Shown here in pieces: positions 36,319-44,654 of a stretch of DNA of 64,000 nucleotides. Position 1 is the stretch's first letter. The number at the start of each line of letters is the position of its first letter. The position numbers and the translations under genes were made by a program. Location of the stretch: contig CAZCOG010000003.1 of assembly GCA_964500445.1 (NCBI GenBank), forward strand, positions 185,493-249,492, given 5' to 3'. The stretch is from Persicitalea sp964500445 (GTDB lineage Bacteria > Bacteroidota > Bacteroidia > Cytophagales > Spirosomataceae). The notes under the pieces were generated by a model. The model saw only the letters and a program-made list of their open reading frames with translations, was not told the DNA's origin and ran no database searches.

Positions 36319-37506
36319 ATGATACTTCCTGTGCTACGCAAGCTGGCTCTTTCAGTCTGTTTACTTCCGGGTGTCGTTTCGGTGTGTATTGGTCAGGTTA
36401 CCCCCAAGCGATTGCTGATCTACTACGGCTATCCATCCAGTTTCAATTACAACTCCAACAGCTACGACCTCAACAAGGTAGCACAAGACTTTGCCAACTA
36501 CCAGTATGTAGTGCTCGGTGACGGTCTGGAAAAATCAGTGCATCCCGACCATGTGAACACAAAGGCCATTCTGCAGAGTCCGCTGACCCAGGCCGTGAAG
36601 TTTTTTGGTTATATTGATGCCAGTACGACCATCCAGAACCTGTCGCTGACCGAGATTCAGACCCGCGTTGCCGAGTGGAAGAACATGGGAATCGACGGAA
36701 TTTTTTACGACGATTTTGAATACGATTACGGTGTGTCACGGTCGCGGCAAAACACGGTCATCGGATACGCCAGAGCGCAGGGACTACCCGTGATTGTGAA
36801 CGGTTTTAAGCCTGACGAAATTTTTGGCAATCAGGTAGATGCGACACACAACCCCACCGGAGCAAACACCATACTGAATGCCGGCGATTTTTATCTTTCG
36901 GAGAGCAACCTGATTACCGAAGGTACTTACCAGAATGCCGCCGACTGGCGGGCCAAAGCCGACAAACTTCTGGCCTACCAGCAAGTCTTGGGGTTCAGAA
37001 TTCTTTCGGTGACGACCAACGACGCGACAAATGGGTACTCGGAAGCCAAGTTTCATTACTCGTGGTATGGCGCTTTGCTGTACGGGCACGAGGCCACCGG
37101 CTGGGGAGAGTATTGGTTTGCTGCCAGTACGGCGCTGGCACCCCTGAGGGCGGTGCCCAGCCTGAATCCGGGCAATAATTTTGCAAATCTCCCGCAGTCA
37201 GAAGGCAGTCGCGTGGTCAGGTACACGGCGACCGGTCAAGTCTGGATTGACCCCGTGGCGCATAACTACGGATTTGTAGCGTGCGGATCGTGCCAGAGCG
37301 TGAGTTCCGGCTCGTGGCATAGTGCAGGCACTTGGTCGTGTGGCCGTGTGCCACTGGCCTGCGACCTTGTGACCATCGAAACCCCGCACGTAGTTACCGT
37401 TTCAACGGCCGATGCCCGATGTAGTATCCTAGTTCAGAAAGGTACGCTGCACATGACGGCTCAATACAAAGTACTTCTGTACAAAGTACTTCTGTCGCCG
37501 CGCTAG
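36319..37506 (+). CDS. Secreted TIM-barrel glycosidase-like protein
   Basis: A 395-residue exported protein, with a signal peptide ending near CIGQ (about residue 25). The first ~300 residues have TIM-barrel strands with acidic ends: KRLLIYYGYPS, VKFFGYID, MGIDGIFYDDFEYDYG and LPVIVNGFKP, similar to GH114-like endo-polygalactosaminidases and related putative glycosidases. The C-terminal part (SSGSWHSAGTWSCGRVPL...) looks like a short beta module found in Bacteroidota surface proteins. The last residues repeat YKVLL twice because of a 15-bp tandem duplication, and no sorting domain follows, so the C-terminus may be shortened. The stop is 1 bp from the end of the convergent mscS-like gene. Confidence 0.55.
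   Translation: MILPVLRKLALSVCLLPGVVSVCIGQVTPKRLLIYYGYPSSFNYNSNSYDLNKVAQDFANYQYVVLGDGLEKSVHPDHVNTKAILQSPLTQAVKFFGYIDASTTIQNLSLTEIQTRVAEWKNMGIDGIFYDDFEYDYGVSRSRQNTVIGYARAQGLPVIVNGFKPDEIFGNQVDATHNPTGANTILNAGDFYLSESNLITEGTYQNAADWRAKADKLLAYQQVLGFRILSVTTNDATNGYSEAKFHYSWYGALLYGHEATGWGEYWFAASTALAPLRAVPSLNPGNNFANLPQSEGSRVVRYTATGQVWIDPVAHNYGFVACGSCQSVSSGSWHSAGTWSCGRVPLACDLVTIETPHVVTVSTADARCSILVQKGTLHMTAQYKVLLYKVLLSPR
37465..37494 (+). repeat. 15-bp perfect tandem duplication at a gene end
   Basis: TACAAAGTACTTCTG occurs twice in direct succession (37465-37479 and 37480-37494), inside the last codons of the secreted TIM-barrel gene. It adds five residues in frame. Confidence 0.9.
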
Positions 37507-37507
37507 G

Positions 37508-38524
37508 TTATTTGCTTTCTTCGCGTTCTTTAGGTTCATGCCGGGCTTCCAACTGTGCTTTCCAGCGGGGCTTTGTCGAGCCATCTTTTGGCGCGGGCCA
37601 GCCTTCGCGTTGCTTGCTGCGGTTACCTTCGGTAGCTTCGGTTTGATCGTGGAAAAGATGAACCTCAGTGTTGTACGGCATATCGATGCGGGCTTCATCC
37701 AGAGCATCTTTAATTGCTCTGATTACTTTGGCCCGGGTATGTACCACATCGGCCCGGCGGCTATGCGTCCACCAGCGCACCCGGATAGTCACCCAACTGG
37801 CGGCCAAATCCCAAGGGAAAGCTTCCACGCCGGGATCAGCTTCCACTCCGGGAAGAGCATCTACCACCTTACGGATTATTTCACAGGCTTCCTCGATTCC
37901 ATCTCCATAGCCGATGCCCACGTCGTACTCGCTGCGACGTTTTTCGTGGGCGGTTTTTACCAATACTGAATTGGTGTAGATATCGCTGTTGGGAATCACG
38001 ACCTGCTGCCCGTCGTAGGTCTTGATAATCGTGGCGCGGGTTTCGATACGTTCGACGGTACCTTCATAGTTGTTGATTTCTATCTGATCGCCGTTCTCGA
38101 AGGGCTGACGAAACAGGATAAGCAGGCCCGCCAGCCAGTTTTGCAGAATATCTTTAAAAGCAAAACCTATGGCTACTGAACTTACGCCCAGCCCCGCAAT
38201 CAGGTCACCTGGTTTGAGAGAAGGAATTACGATCGTTGCTCCCAGCAGGAAGCCCAGAATAATAATAATCCAACGTACAAAGCCACCCAGTACGTCGCCG
38301 AGGTTGTCGCGCTGCTTGCGGGAAGTACGCTGCCGGATGATTTTCCGGGCAAGATAGCCCAGTCCGTAAAAAAGGAAGATGACCACAATGGCAACCACGA
38401 GGTTCGGAAAGAGGCGAATGAACCCATCGATCCAGCTGTCTACCCGCTCGACGGCCAGCCCGAAATTCGTGTCGATTTGTTGAGGTAAATCTTTGATTGA
38501 AGAAGAGTCAGTTTGGAGGAGCAT
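37508..38524 (-). CDS. MscS-family small-conductance mechanosensitive channel
   Basis: A 338-residue inner-membrane channel. Three hydrophobic segments are visible: about 37-58, 80-102, and a pore-lining helix with the Gly/Ala-rich LIAGLGVSSVAIGFAFKDIL. The MscS beta domain follows (RQPFENGDQIEINNYEGTVERIETRATII), with VVIPNSDIYTNSV, and the C-terminal domain ends in a charged tail rich in Lys, Glu and Pro. It protects against hypo-osmotic shock. The ATG at 38524 is preferred to a TTG at 38548. Confidence 0.93.
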   Translation of the reverse strand: MLLQTDSSSIKDLPQQIDTNFGLAVERVDSWIDGFIRLFPNLVVAIVVIFLFYGLGYLARKIIRQRTSRKQRDNLGDVLGGFVRWIIIILGFLLGATIVIPSLKPGDLIAGLGVSSVAIGFAFKDILQNWLAGLLILFRQPFENGDQIEINNYEGTVERIETRATIIKTYDGQQVVIPNSDIYTNSVLVKTAHEKRRSEYDVGIGYGDGIEEACEIIRKVVDALPGVEADPGVEAFPWDLAASWVTIRVRWWTHSRRADVVHTRAKVIRAIKDALDEARIDMPYNTEVHLFHDQTEATEGNRSKQREGWPAPKDGSTKPRWKAQLEARHEPKEREESK

Positions 38525-38699
38525 GAATTGAACAGAAAATATTGACAAATGTGAGATTCAAACCTCTTGTAACAGAATGGATCTCCAGTAAAAAGAATGT
38601 GCCGCCGAAAAAAATCCAGCTGGAAACTTTCCTGGCTGATGTAGTGATTCGGGTAGTTGTTCCTGCGTTCTGGCTTTTTACGAAAAACAATAGTACAAA

Positions 38700-39614
38700 A
38701 TGGAAAAACTGCTTACCCTGGTGACACTGACCGCACTATCGCTGGCCGCTTCGGCCCAAAATGAAACAATGATGCTATGGCCCGCTGGGAAAATTCCGAA
38801 CGCCATCCCTAACTCGGTAGAAGAAAAAACGACCTATAACGGAATGCTCCGCATCAGCGGCGTGACTGTTCCGACCCTGACCGCCTTTATTCCACCCAAG
38901 GATAAAGCCACCGGAGCCGCCGTGATGATCTGTCCTGGCGGCGGCTATTCCATTTTGGCGGCTGAGCACGAGGGATCAGATTTGGGCGAGTGGTTCAAAG
39001 CGCGCGGCATTGCTGCTTTCGTGTTGAAGTACCGACTTCCCAACCCAGCCGCCATGACCAAGCAACATGAAGTACCCCTTAAAGACGCTATGCAGGGAAT
39101 GAAGCTTATCCGGCAGAATGCCGCCAAGTACAACATCAAGTCCGATCAGATTGGCGTGATGGGCTTCTCGGCGGGCGGGCACCTGGCTGCGACGTTGTCC
39201 ACGCATTTCGACCGGGGTGAGTACGCCAGTGAAGAGGCCCGGCCCAACTTTGCGATTTTGCTTTATCCGGTGATTACTTTCAGCAAAGAATACCAGCACG
39301 GCGGTTCGCACAAAAATCTACTCGGTGCGGATGACTCTGACGAACTGGCAAACTATTACTCCAACGAATTGATGGTGTCGGCCACTACGCCGCCTACTTT
39401 CATCGTGCACGCCGAAAACGACAAGGGAGTACCGATTGAGAATAGTTTCGACTATTACCTGGCGCTGAAAAAGCATGATATCCCGGCCGAACTGCATGCT
39501 TACCCCGATGGAGGGCACGGCTTCGGGATGCGCACCGAGGGCAAAGGCTCATTGGCCAACTGGCCCATGGCGATGGAGGGCTGGCTGAAAAGCCGTGGGC
39601 TGATGAATAAATAG
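38700..39614 (+). CDS. Secreted alpha/beta hydrolase (acetylxylan-esterase-like)
   Basis: A 304-residue exported esterase with a signal peptide ending ASAQ (about residue 20). It has an oxyanion segment CPGGGYSILA, a nucleophile elbow GFSAGGHLAA, an acid position near VHAENDKGVP and a catalytic His in YPDGGHGFGM. It resembles BD-FAE/Axe-type esterases that deacetylate plant polysaccharides, in keeping with the GH36-like and KduI genes in this window. It is convergent with the SDR gene, with a small inverted repeat in between. Confidence 0.88.
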   Translation: MEKLLTLVTLTALSLAASAQNETMMLWPAGKIPNAIPNSVEEKTTYNGMLRISGVTVPTLTAFIPPKDKATGAAVMICPGGGYSILAAEHEGSDLGEWFKARGIAAFVLKYRLPNPAAMTKQHEVPLKDAMQGMKLIRQNAAKYNIKSDQIGVMGFSAGGHLAATLSTHFDRGEYASEEARPNFAILLYPVITFSKEYQHGGSHKNLLGADDSDELANYYSNELMVSATTPPTFIVHAENDKGVPIENSFDYYLALKKHDIPAELHAYPDGGHGFGMRTEGKGSLANWPMAMEGWLKSRGLMNK

Positions 39615-39649
39615 GCAAGGTCTGACAGTCGAAGCGGTCCAACCTTGCC
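39614..39649. terminator. Possible terminator hairpin between convergent genes
   Basis: GGCAAGGT (39614-39621) and ACCTTGCC (39642-39649) can pair over a 20-nt loop in the 44-bp gap between the esterase and SDR genes. No strong T run follows on either strand. Confidence 0.35.
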
Positions 39650-39658
39650 CAATGCAAT

Positions 39659-40516
39659 TTAAGTATTCAATACATCGCCACCATTAGGGTGAAGCACCTG
39701 TCCGGTGAAGTAGCTGGAATCCTCACTTGCCAGGAAAACGAACGATGTAGCTACCTCGCAGGGCTGTCCGGGACGTCCCAACGGGGCGTCTTTCCCAAAA
39801 GTTTTTACTTTGTCCGAGTCGAAGGTAGAAGGAATGAGCGGAGTCCAGATAGGGCCCGGTGCTACGGCGTTGACGCGGAGACCTTTGTCGGCCAGGTTGC
39901 CCGAGAGTGAACGGGTAAAAGCAACAATGGCTCCCTTTGTAGAAGAGTAGTCGAGCAGTCCCGCGCTGCCCCGGTAGGCGGTCACGGAAGTAGTATTGAC
40001 AATGGCATCTCCTTCTTTAAGATGCGGCAGGGCAGCCTGCACAAAATAGAACATCGAAAAGATATTTGTCTCGAAAGTACCTTGAAGTTGTTCGGCTGAA
40101 ATCTTGCCAATATCTTTTTTCGGATGTTGCTCGGCGGCGTTGTTTACCAGAATATTCAATTTACCCAACTCCTTGACCGTCTCGCCGACTGCTTTTCTGC
40201 AAAACTCTTCTTCCCGGACGTTTCCCTTGATCAACAGGCATTTTCTGCCTTCGTCTTCTACCATTTTCTTTGTGTCGCGGGCATCTTTTGTTTCATCAAG
40301 ATACACGATGGCAACATCCGCACCTTCACGGGCGAAGTGCACTGCTACAGAGCGTCCAATGCCGCTGTCGCCGCCTGTGATGAGGGCTACTTTGTTTTCC
40401 AGTTTACCGCTGCCCCGGTAGTCATCACGGATGACGACCGGCTCAGGATCCATTTTATATTCTTTGCCCGGCTGTGTGGCCTGGGTTTGACCATTGGTAT
40501 CGATGTCGTAGTTCAT
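39659..40516 (-). CDS. SDR-family oxidoreductase (YghA-like)
   Basis: A 285-residue short-chain dehydrogenase of the long-N-terminus type (YghA and related general-stress proteins). A polar N-terminal tail (PGKEYKMDPEPVVIRDDY) precedes the NAD(P) motif TGGDSGIGRSVA. NNAAEQHP, the catalytic Ser in TTSVTAYRG, and Tyr/Lys in LLDYSSTKGAIVAF follow. It probably reduces small aldehydes, ketones or sugars. The ATG at 40516 is chosen since the longer frame runs into the spacer toward the divergent helicase gene. Confidence 0.9.
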   Translation of the reverse strand: MNYDIDTNGQTQATQPGKEYKMDPEPVVIRDDYRGSGKLENKVALITGGDSGIGRSVAVHFAREGADVAIVYLDETKDARDTKKMVEDEGRKCLLIKGNVREEEFCRKAVGETVKELGKLNILVNNAAEQHPKKDIGKISAEQLQGTFETNIFSMFYFVQAALPHLKEGDAIVNTTSVTAYRGSAGLLDYSSTKGAIVAFTRSLSGNLADKGLRVNAVAPGPIWTPLIPSTFDSDKVKTFGKDAPLGRPGQPCEVATSFVFLASEDSSYFTGQVLHPNGGDVLNT

Positions 40517-40604
40517 GGGTTGGTATGGTTTGGTTTGTAAACAGGGCAGCCGGAAAACTTTATGCCAAAGACTGACGTTACGACGCACGGCCGCAAGGTA
40601 CTCA

Positions 40605-40635
40605 TTGCCCTCGGCGTACTACTTTTCTACCTTTG
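40605..40635 (+). promoter_or_regulatory. Promoter of the DEAD-box helicase gene
   Basis: TTG at 40605-40607 and TACCTTTG at 40628-40635 are 20 nt apart and match the Bacteroidota -33/-7 consensus. The start codon at 40640 is only 4 bp past the -7 box, so the transcript could be nearly leaderless. Confidence 0.5.
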
Positions 40636-40639
40636 CAGT

Positions 40640-41974
40640 ATGACTTTCTACGACCTTAATTTATCCAAGCCACTCCTCAATGCCCTCGACGATCTGGGCT
40701 TCACCGAGCCGACGGCCATTCAGGAACAAGCTTTTTCGGCCATCATGTCGGGGCGTGACGTTTGCGGAATTGCCCAAACGGGCACCGGTAAAACGCTGGC
40801 TTATTTGTTGCCGCTGTTGCGGCAGTGGAAATATGCCAAAGACCGATTGCCGCAGCAGCTCATTCTGGTGCCGACCCGCGAACTTGTGGTGCAGGTTGTA
40901 GAAGCGATTCAACAACTAACTACCTACATGAGTGTCGAGGTGATTGGCGTGTATGGCGGCGAGAACATCAAAACTCAGATGGCGGAGGTTAGCAAAGGTG
41001 CCGACGTGATCGTGGCCACGCCGGGGCGACTGATCGACTTGGTGATGAACCGCTCCCTGAAAACAAAAAATATCAAGAAACTGGTTATCGACGAAGTGGA
41101 CGAAATGCTCAATCTGGGTTTTCGCTCGCAACTGAACACGGTACTTGACCTGCTGACAACTAAGCGGCAAAACCTACTTTTTTCGGCCACCATGACCGAT
41201 GAAGTGGAGTCATTAATGGCCGTACATTTTCACGATCCGCTACGGATCGAGTCGGCTCCTGCCGGAGCGCCGCTGGCCAGTATTGCGCAGGGAGCTTATG
41301 AAGTACCTAACTTCCACACCAAGATCAATCTGTTGAAAATGTTGGTCACCAAGGATCTTGACATGACTAAAGTACTGGTCTTTGCCAGCACCAAAAAGCT
41401 GGCCGACCAAATCTACGAAGCGATGGAAACCCGCTTTCCCGATCAGGTAGGTGTCATTCATTCCAACAAAGCACAGAACAACCGCTTCGAAACCGTTCGG
41501 AAGTTTCAGGAAGGTGAAGATCTGATTCTGGTCGCGACTGACATTGTAGCGCGCGGATTGGACCTGACCGATGTGTCGCATGTCATCAATTTCGATATGC
41601 CCGACGAACCTGAGAACTACATTCACCGCATTGGCCGCACGGGCCGGGCCGATAAAGAAGGTACTGCGCTCAGCTTCGTGACCGAAGCCGAAAAGGAATA
41701 CCAGGAAAAGATTGAGGAACTGATGGGACAGCAGATTGCTATATTGCCGCTGCCGGATGAGCTGGAAATCTCGGACATCTTGACCGAGGAAGAGGAGCCG
41801 AAGGTCAGGATGAAAAACATTTTGGCCAAAGTACCCAAACGTGATGACCTCGGTCCGGCTTTTCACGAAAAGTCAGCAAAAAATCAAAAAGTCAATGTGC
41901 GGCGAGACATTGCTGCTGAGAAGATGCAGAAATACGGCAAGCCTATCACACGGGGGGCTAAGAAGCGGAAGTAG
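40640..41974 (+). CDS. DEAD-box RNA helicase
   Basis: A 444-residue ATP-dependent RNA helicase. Motifs in order are the Q-motif region FTEPTAIQEQAF, motif I AQTGTGKT, PTRELV, ATPGR, motif II DEVD (in place of DEAD), SATM, ATDIVARGLDL and HRIGRTGRA. A basic C-terminal tail ends KRGAKKRK-like (ITRGAKKRK). It probably remodels rRNA or mRNA. The ATG at 40640 (MTFYDLNLSK) is chosen because the longer frame from 40562 covers the promoter. The end overlaps the convergent nagA gene by 17 bp. Confidence 0.93.
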   Translation: MTFYDLNLSKPLLNALDDLGFTEPTAIQEQAFSAIMSGRDVCGIAQTGTGKTLAYLLPLLRQWKYAKDRLPQQLILVPTRELVVQVVEAIQQLTTYMSVEVIGVYGGENIKTQMAEVSKGADVIVATPGRLIDLVMNRSLKTKNIKKLVIDEVDEMLNLGFRSQLNTVLDLLTTKRQNLLFSATMTDEVESLMAVHFHDPLRIESAPAGAPLASIAQGAYEVPNFHTKINLLKMLVTKDLDMTKVLVFASTKKLADQIYEAMETRFPDQVGVIHSNKAQNNRFETVRKFQEGEDLILVATDIVARGLDLTDVSHVINFDMPDEPENYIHRIGRTGRADKEGTALSFVTEAEKEYQEKIEELMGQQIAILPLPDELEISDILTEEEEPKVRMKNILAKVPKRDDLGPAFHEKSAKNQKVNVRRDIAAEKMQKYGKPITRGAKKRK

Positions 41975-43091
41975 CCCACACATCTACGAGTTCCAGCTCG
42001 GGCGTCAGCGCCACCACATCGGCCGCGTATCCTGGCTTTAAGTAGCCGATGCGGTCGTCCATTTTCAGTTGCCGGGCGGGATAGGCCGAGGCCATCCTGA
42101 ATACTTCCTCCGGGGCAATACCTACTTTTTGGATGCAATTCCGCACGGCATCCAATAGCGTAATGCACGAACCGGCCAGCAGGCCGTCATCGTTAGTGAA
42201 CCGCTCGCCATCGTAGTTGGTAACAAAACCCTCAAACTCGAAACGTGTACCTGTGTACTTGGCGAAGGTTGCGTCCGAAATCAGGAAAAGGCGTTCGCCC
42301 AGTAATTTCTTGGCAATGCGGATGGCCCCAAAATCACAATGAAAACCATCGGCGATCAGGCTGGTGTGAACATCAGTGCGGTCGAATATAGTACCCACTA
42401 CGCCCAGTTCGCGACTTTCCATCGGCCGCATGGCGTTGTAGAGATGGGTAACAAGAGAAAAACCTTTGTCAAAAAAAGCGTTCATCTGCGCAGAAGTGGC
42501 GTTGGTATGGCCAGCAGCAATGGCCCAATTCGTCGTTTTGAGCAAATCAAGCAGTTCGTCGTCGAAGCATTCGGGCGCGATCGTCATCACTTTGATGATG
42601 TCCCCGCTCTTCTCGATCAATTCCGTCAGTTCGGCCCGGCTGGGCGGCCGAACCATGACTTCGCTGTGCGCGCCACGCTTGGCCTGGCTGATGAACGGCC
42701 CTTCCACATGCAACCCGGCAATGCCCAGGCCGCCTTCCTGCCAATAATTCCGTATTGCTTCAACTGCCGCCAGAATCCGTGCCTTCGTGGTGGAATAGAC
42801 CGTCGGGACGATCGTCGTGGTCCCGTCCTGCAAGTGCGTTTCGCGCATATTTCGGAGCGATTCCACCGATCCGTCCCGGGTAAGAAAGCCACTACTGCCG
42901 CCGTACAACTGAAAGTCCACAAAACCTGGTACCAGCCAATGGCCTTTTAGGTCGTGCGTCGGGAGATTTTCGGGTAGTGCGCTGGCCTGAAGTACTGCTT
43001 TGATTTTTCCCGCTTCCAGCCACAGGGCATAATCGGTAAGCACAGCGTCGCCGGTAAACAACGTAGCGTTGGTAAGAGCTATCGATCCCAT
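41958..43091 (-). CDS. nagA: N-acetylglucosamine-6-phosphate deacetylase
   Basis: A 377-residue amidohydrolase-superfamily enzyme that removes acetate from GlcNAc-6-P, giving GlcN-6-P for glycolysis or cell-wall recycling. Motifs: PGFVDFQLYGG near the start, HVEGPFIS, catalytic metal His in AAGHTNAT, THLYNAM, IADGFHCDF and the Asp of ISDATF. It overlaps aroE by 13 bp at its 5' end, so the two are co-transcribed. Its 3' end overlaps the convergent helicase gene by 17 bp. Confidence 0.93.
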   Translation of the reverse strand: MGSIALTNATLFTGDAVLTDYALWLEAGKIKAVLQASALPENLPTHDLKGHWLVPGFVDFQLYGGSSGFLTRDGSVESLRNMRETHLQDGTTTIVPTVYSTTKARILAAVEAIRNYWQEGGLGIAGLHVEGPFISQAKRGAHSEVMVRPPSRAELTELIEKSGDIIKVMTIAPECFDDELLDLLKTTNWAIAAGHTNATSAQMNAFFDKGFSLVTHLYNAMRPMESRELGVVGTIFDRTDVHTSLIADGFHCDFGAIRIAKKLLGERLFLISDATFAKYTGTRFEFEGFVTNYDGERFTNDDGLLAGSCITLLDAVRNCIQKVGIAPEEVFRMASAYPARQLKMDDRIGYLKPGYAADVVALTPELELVDVWATSAS

Positions 43092-43849
43092 AGCGTAGTT
43101 TCTTTTGTCCAGATGTTCCAGGATTTTTCGGCTTGCAGCTGCAACATTTTCAATCCATTGTGAGTGGCGGCCTTTTGCCTGGCTCCTTTTTGCAGGAAAG
43201 CTGTATCCACCGGATTATAGACCAGATCGTACAAAAAATGATCGTGTGTAATGTACTGATAGGGAATGGGCGGGAAAGTTTCCACGGCAGGGTACATGCC
43301 CAGGGGGGTAGTATTTACGATCAGGCGGTGTGCAGTGATGATTTCTTCCGTCAGATCTTCGTAGCTGATTTCACCTTCATCGGGCGTGCGGGACACCAGC
43401 TGAGTCTGCGCTTTCAAATCCTGCAAAGCCGTAATTACTGCTTTGCAGGAGCCGCCCGTTCCCAGTACGAGGGCTTTCATGCCAATGGGAGACTCTCCCC
43501 GACGGTCGAGCCACTCGGCTACCGACTGGCGAAAACCGTAGTAATCGGTGTTGAACCCCTTGGTGGAGCCATCGGCGTAGATCTTGATCGTATTGACGGC
43601 TCCAATTCGCTTGGCGGAAGCTTCGTCCAGGCCATCCAGGAAAGGGATAACTTTTTGTTTGTAAGGAATCGTCACATTCAGGCCGCGCAGGTTGGCATTG
43701 GTCAACAGGTCAGGTAGTTCGTCGATCGTTTTTAGTTCAAATAAGTCGTAGCGACTACCCTTGATATTTTCCCGTTCGAATTTCTCGCCAAAATATTTTT
43801 TTGAAAAAGAGTGGGTAAGCGGGTAGCCAATAAGTCCGTATTGATTCAT
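43079..43849 (-). CDS. aroE: Shikimate dehydrogenase
   Basis: A 256-residue enzyme that reduces 3-dehydroshikimate to shikimate with NADPH in aromatic amino acid synthesis. Substrate motifs are GYPLTHSFSKK near the start, the catalytic Lys in NVTIPYKQKVIPFLD and Asp in FNTDYYGF; the nucleotide loop is LGTGGSCKAV, and NTTPLGMYP follows. The ATG at 43849 (MNQYGLIGYP) is chosen over an ATG at 43903 that would add an unrelated N-terminus. It is followed by nagA with a 13-bp overlap. Confidence 0.95.
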   Translation of the reverse strand: MNQYGLIGYPLTHSFSKKYFGEKFERENIKGSRYDLFELKTIDELPDLLTNANLRGLNVTIPYKQKVIPFLDGLDEASAKRIGAVNTIKIYADGSTKGFNTDYYGFRQSVAEWLDRRGESPIGMKALVLGTGGSCKAVITALQDLKAQTQLVSRTPDEGEISYEDLTEEIITAHRLIVNTTPLGMYPAVETFPPIPYQYITHDHFLYDLVYNPVDTAFLQKGARQKAATHNGLKMLQLQAEKSWNIWTKETTLWDR

Positions 43850-43943
43850 AATGAAATGGGGTGTTGTAGGTGGCATGACCGAAGATGAAGCCAAAAAGTT
43901 CATCGAACCGGGCTACAAAATGCTATTCTTCGGTGGATTTAAC

Positions 43944-43978
43944 AACAAAAACCCCGTCCTGTGCGGAATCGGGGTTTT
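43944..43978 (-). terminator. Rho-independent terminator after the dedA-like gene
   Basis: AAAACCCCG (43948-43956) and CGGGGTTTT (43970-43978) form a 9-bp stem with a 13-nt loop, 23 bp beyond the stop of the DedA gene on the minus strand. The T tract on that side comes from the A-rich 43944-43951. Confidence 0.75.
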
Positions 43979-44000
43979 GAAAAATTATTTTTTGAATGAC

Positions 44001-44654
44001 TCAGGCCGCCTTGGGGGTCAGTAGTTTCGACTTGACGAAGCCCCACAAAATCGGCACGATCGACAAACCTATAATACCAAAAATGACCAGCTCGAAATTT
44101 TCTTTTACAAATGTGATATTACCGAAAAAGTACCCCAGCAGAGTAAGCGTCGGAACCCATAACAGTGCTCCTGCGATGCAGTAACCGATGTATTTGCCAT
44201 ACTCCATACTACCTGCTCCGGCCACGAAGGGTGCCACAGTGCGGATAATGGGAATAAAACGCGCCATGATGACCGTCTTGCCGCCGTGCTTGGCGTAAAA
44301 TGCCTCGGTGCGTTCCAGGTACTCACGCTTCAGAAAAAGTACCCGTTCCCGTTGTTTGATCTGAGTTCCCAGGAATTTACCCACAAAATAATTGACATTG
44401 TCGCCTAACAACGCGGCAGCGATGAGCAGCAAAATGATAAGCCAGACATTTAGCGCACCCGTAGAAGCAGCCAGAGCGCCCGCCGCAAACAACAATGAGT
44501 CGCCGGGTAACAACGGCATAAACACTAGGCCTGTCTCGGCAAACACGATCAGGAACAGGATCAGATACGTAAGCGTGCCGTACTCTTCGATTATGTCAAA
44601 GAGATGCTTATCGAGATGTAGAAAGAAATCGAGTATTTGGCTTATAACTTCCAT
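44001..44654 (-). CDS. DedA-family membrane protein
   Basis: A 217-residue polytopic inner-membrane protein of the DedA/SNARE-associated family. Signatures are ETGLVFMPLLPGDSLLF, the conserved acidic/glycine stretch GDNVNYFVGKFLG, and ARFIPIIRTVAPFVAGAGSM with its paired arginines. DedA proteins are thought to scramble or flip undecaprenyl phosphate or phospholipids, driven by proton motive force. The ATG at 44654 overlaps the end of the comA-like gene by 13 bp, suggesting co-expression. A terminator follows. Confidence 0.93.
   Translation of the reverse strand: MEVISQILDFFLHLDKHLFDIIEEYGTLTYLILFLIVFAETGLVFMPLLPGDSLLFAAGALAASTGALNVWLIILLLIAAALLGDNVNYFVGKFLGTQIKQRERVLFLKREYLERTEAFYAKHGGKTVIMARFIPIIRTVAPFVAGAGSMEYGKYIGYCIAGALLWVPTLTLLGYFFGNITFVKENFELVIFGIIGLSIVPILWGFVKSKLLTPKAA

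Noticed and set aside
36319..37506. T9SS sorting domain in the secreted TIM-barrel protein
   Set aside because: No PNP motif or GxYxI/L ending was found; the end consists of the duplicated YKVLL sequence.
41958..41974. 17-bp overlap of convergent helicase and nagA ends as a regulatory antisense site
   Set aside because: Short 3' overlaps are common in compact genomes and nothing else here suggests regulation.
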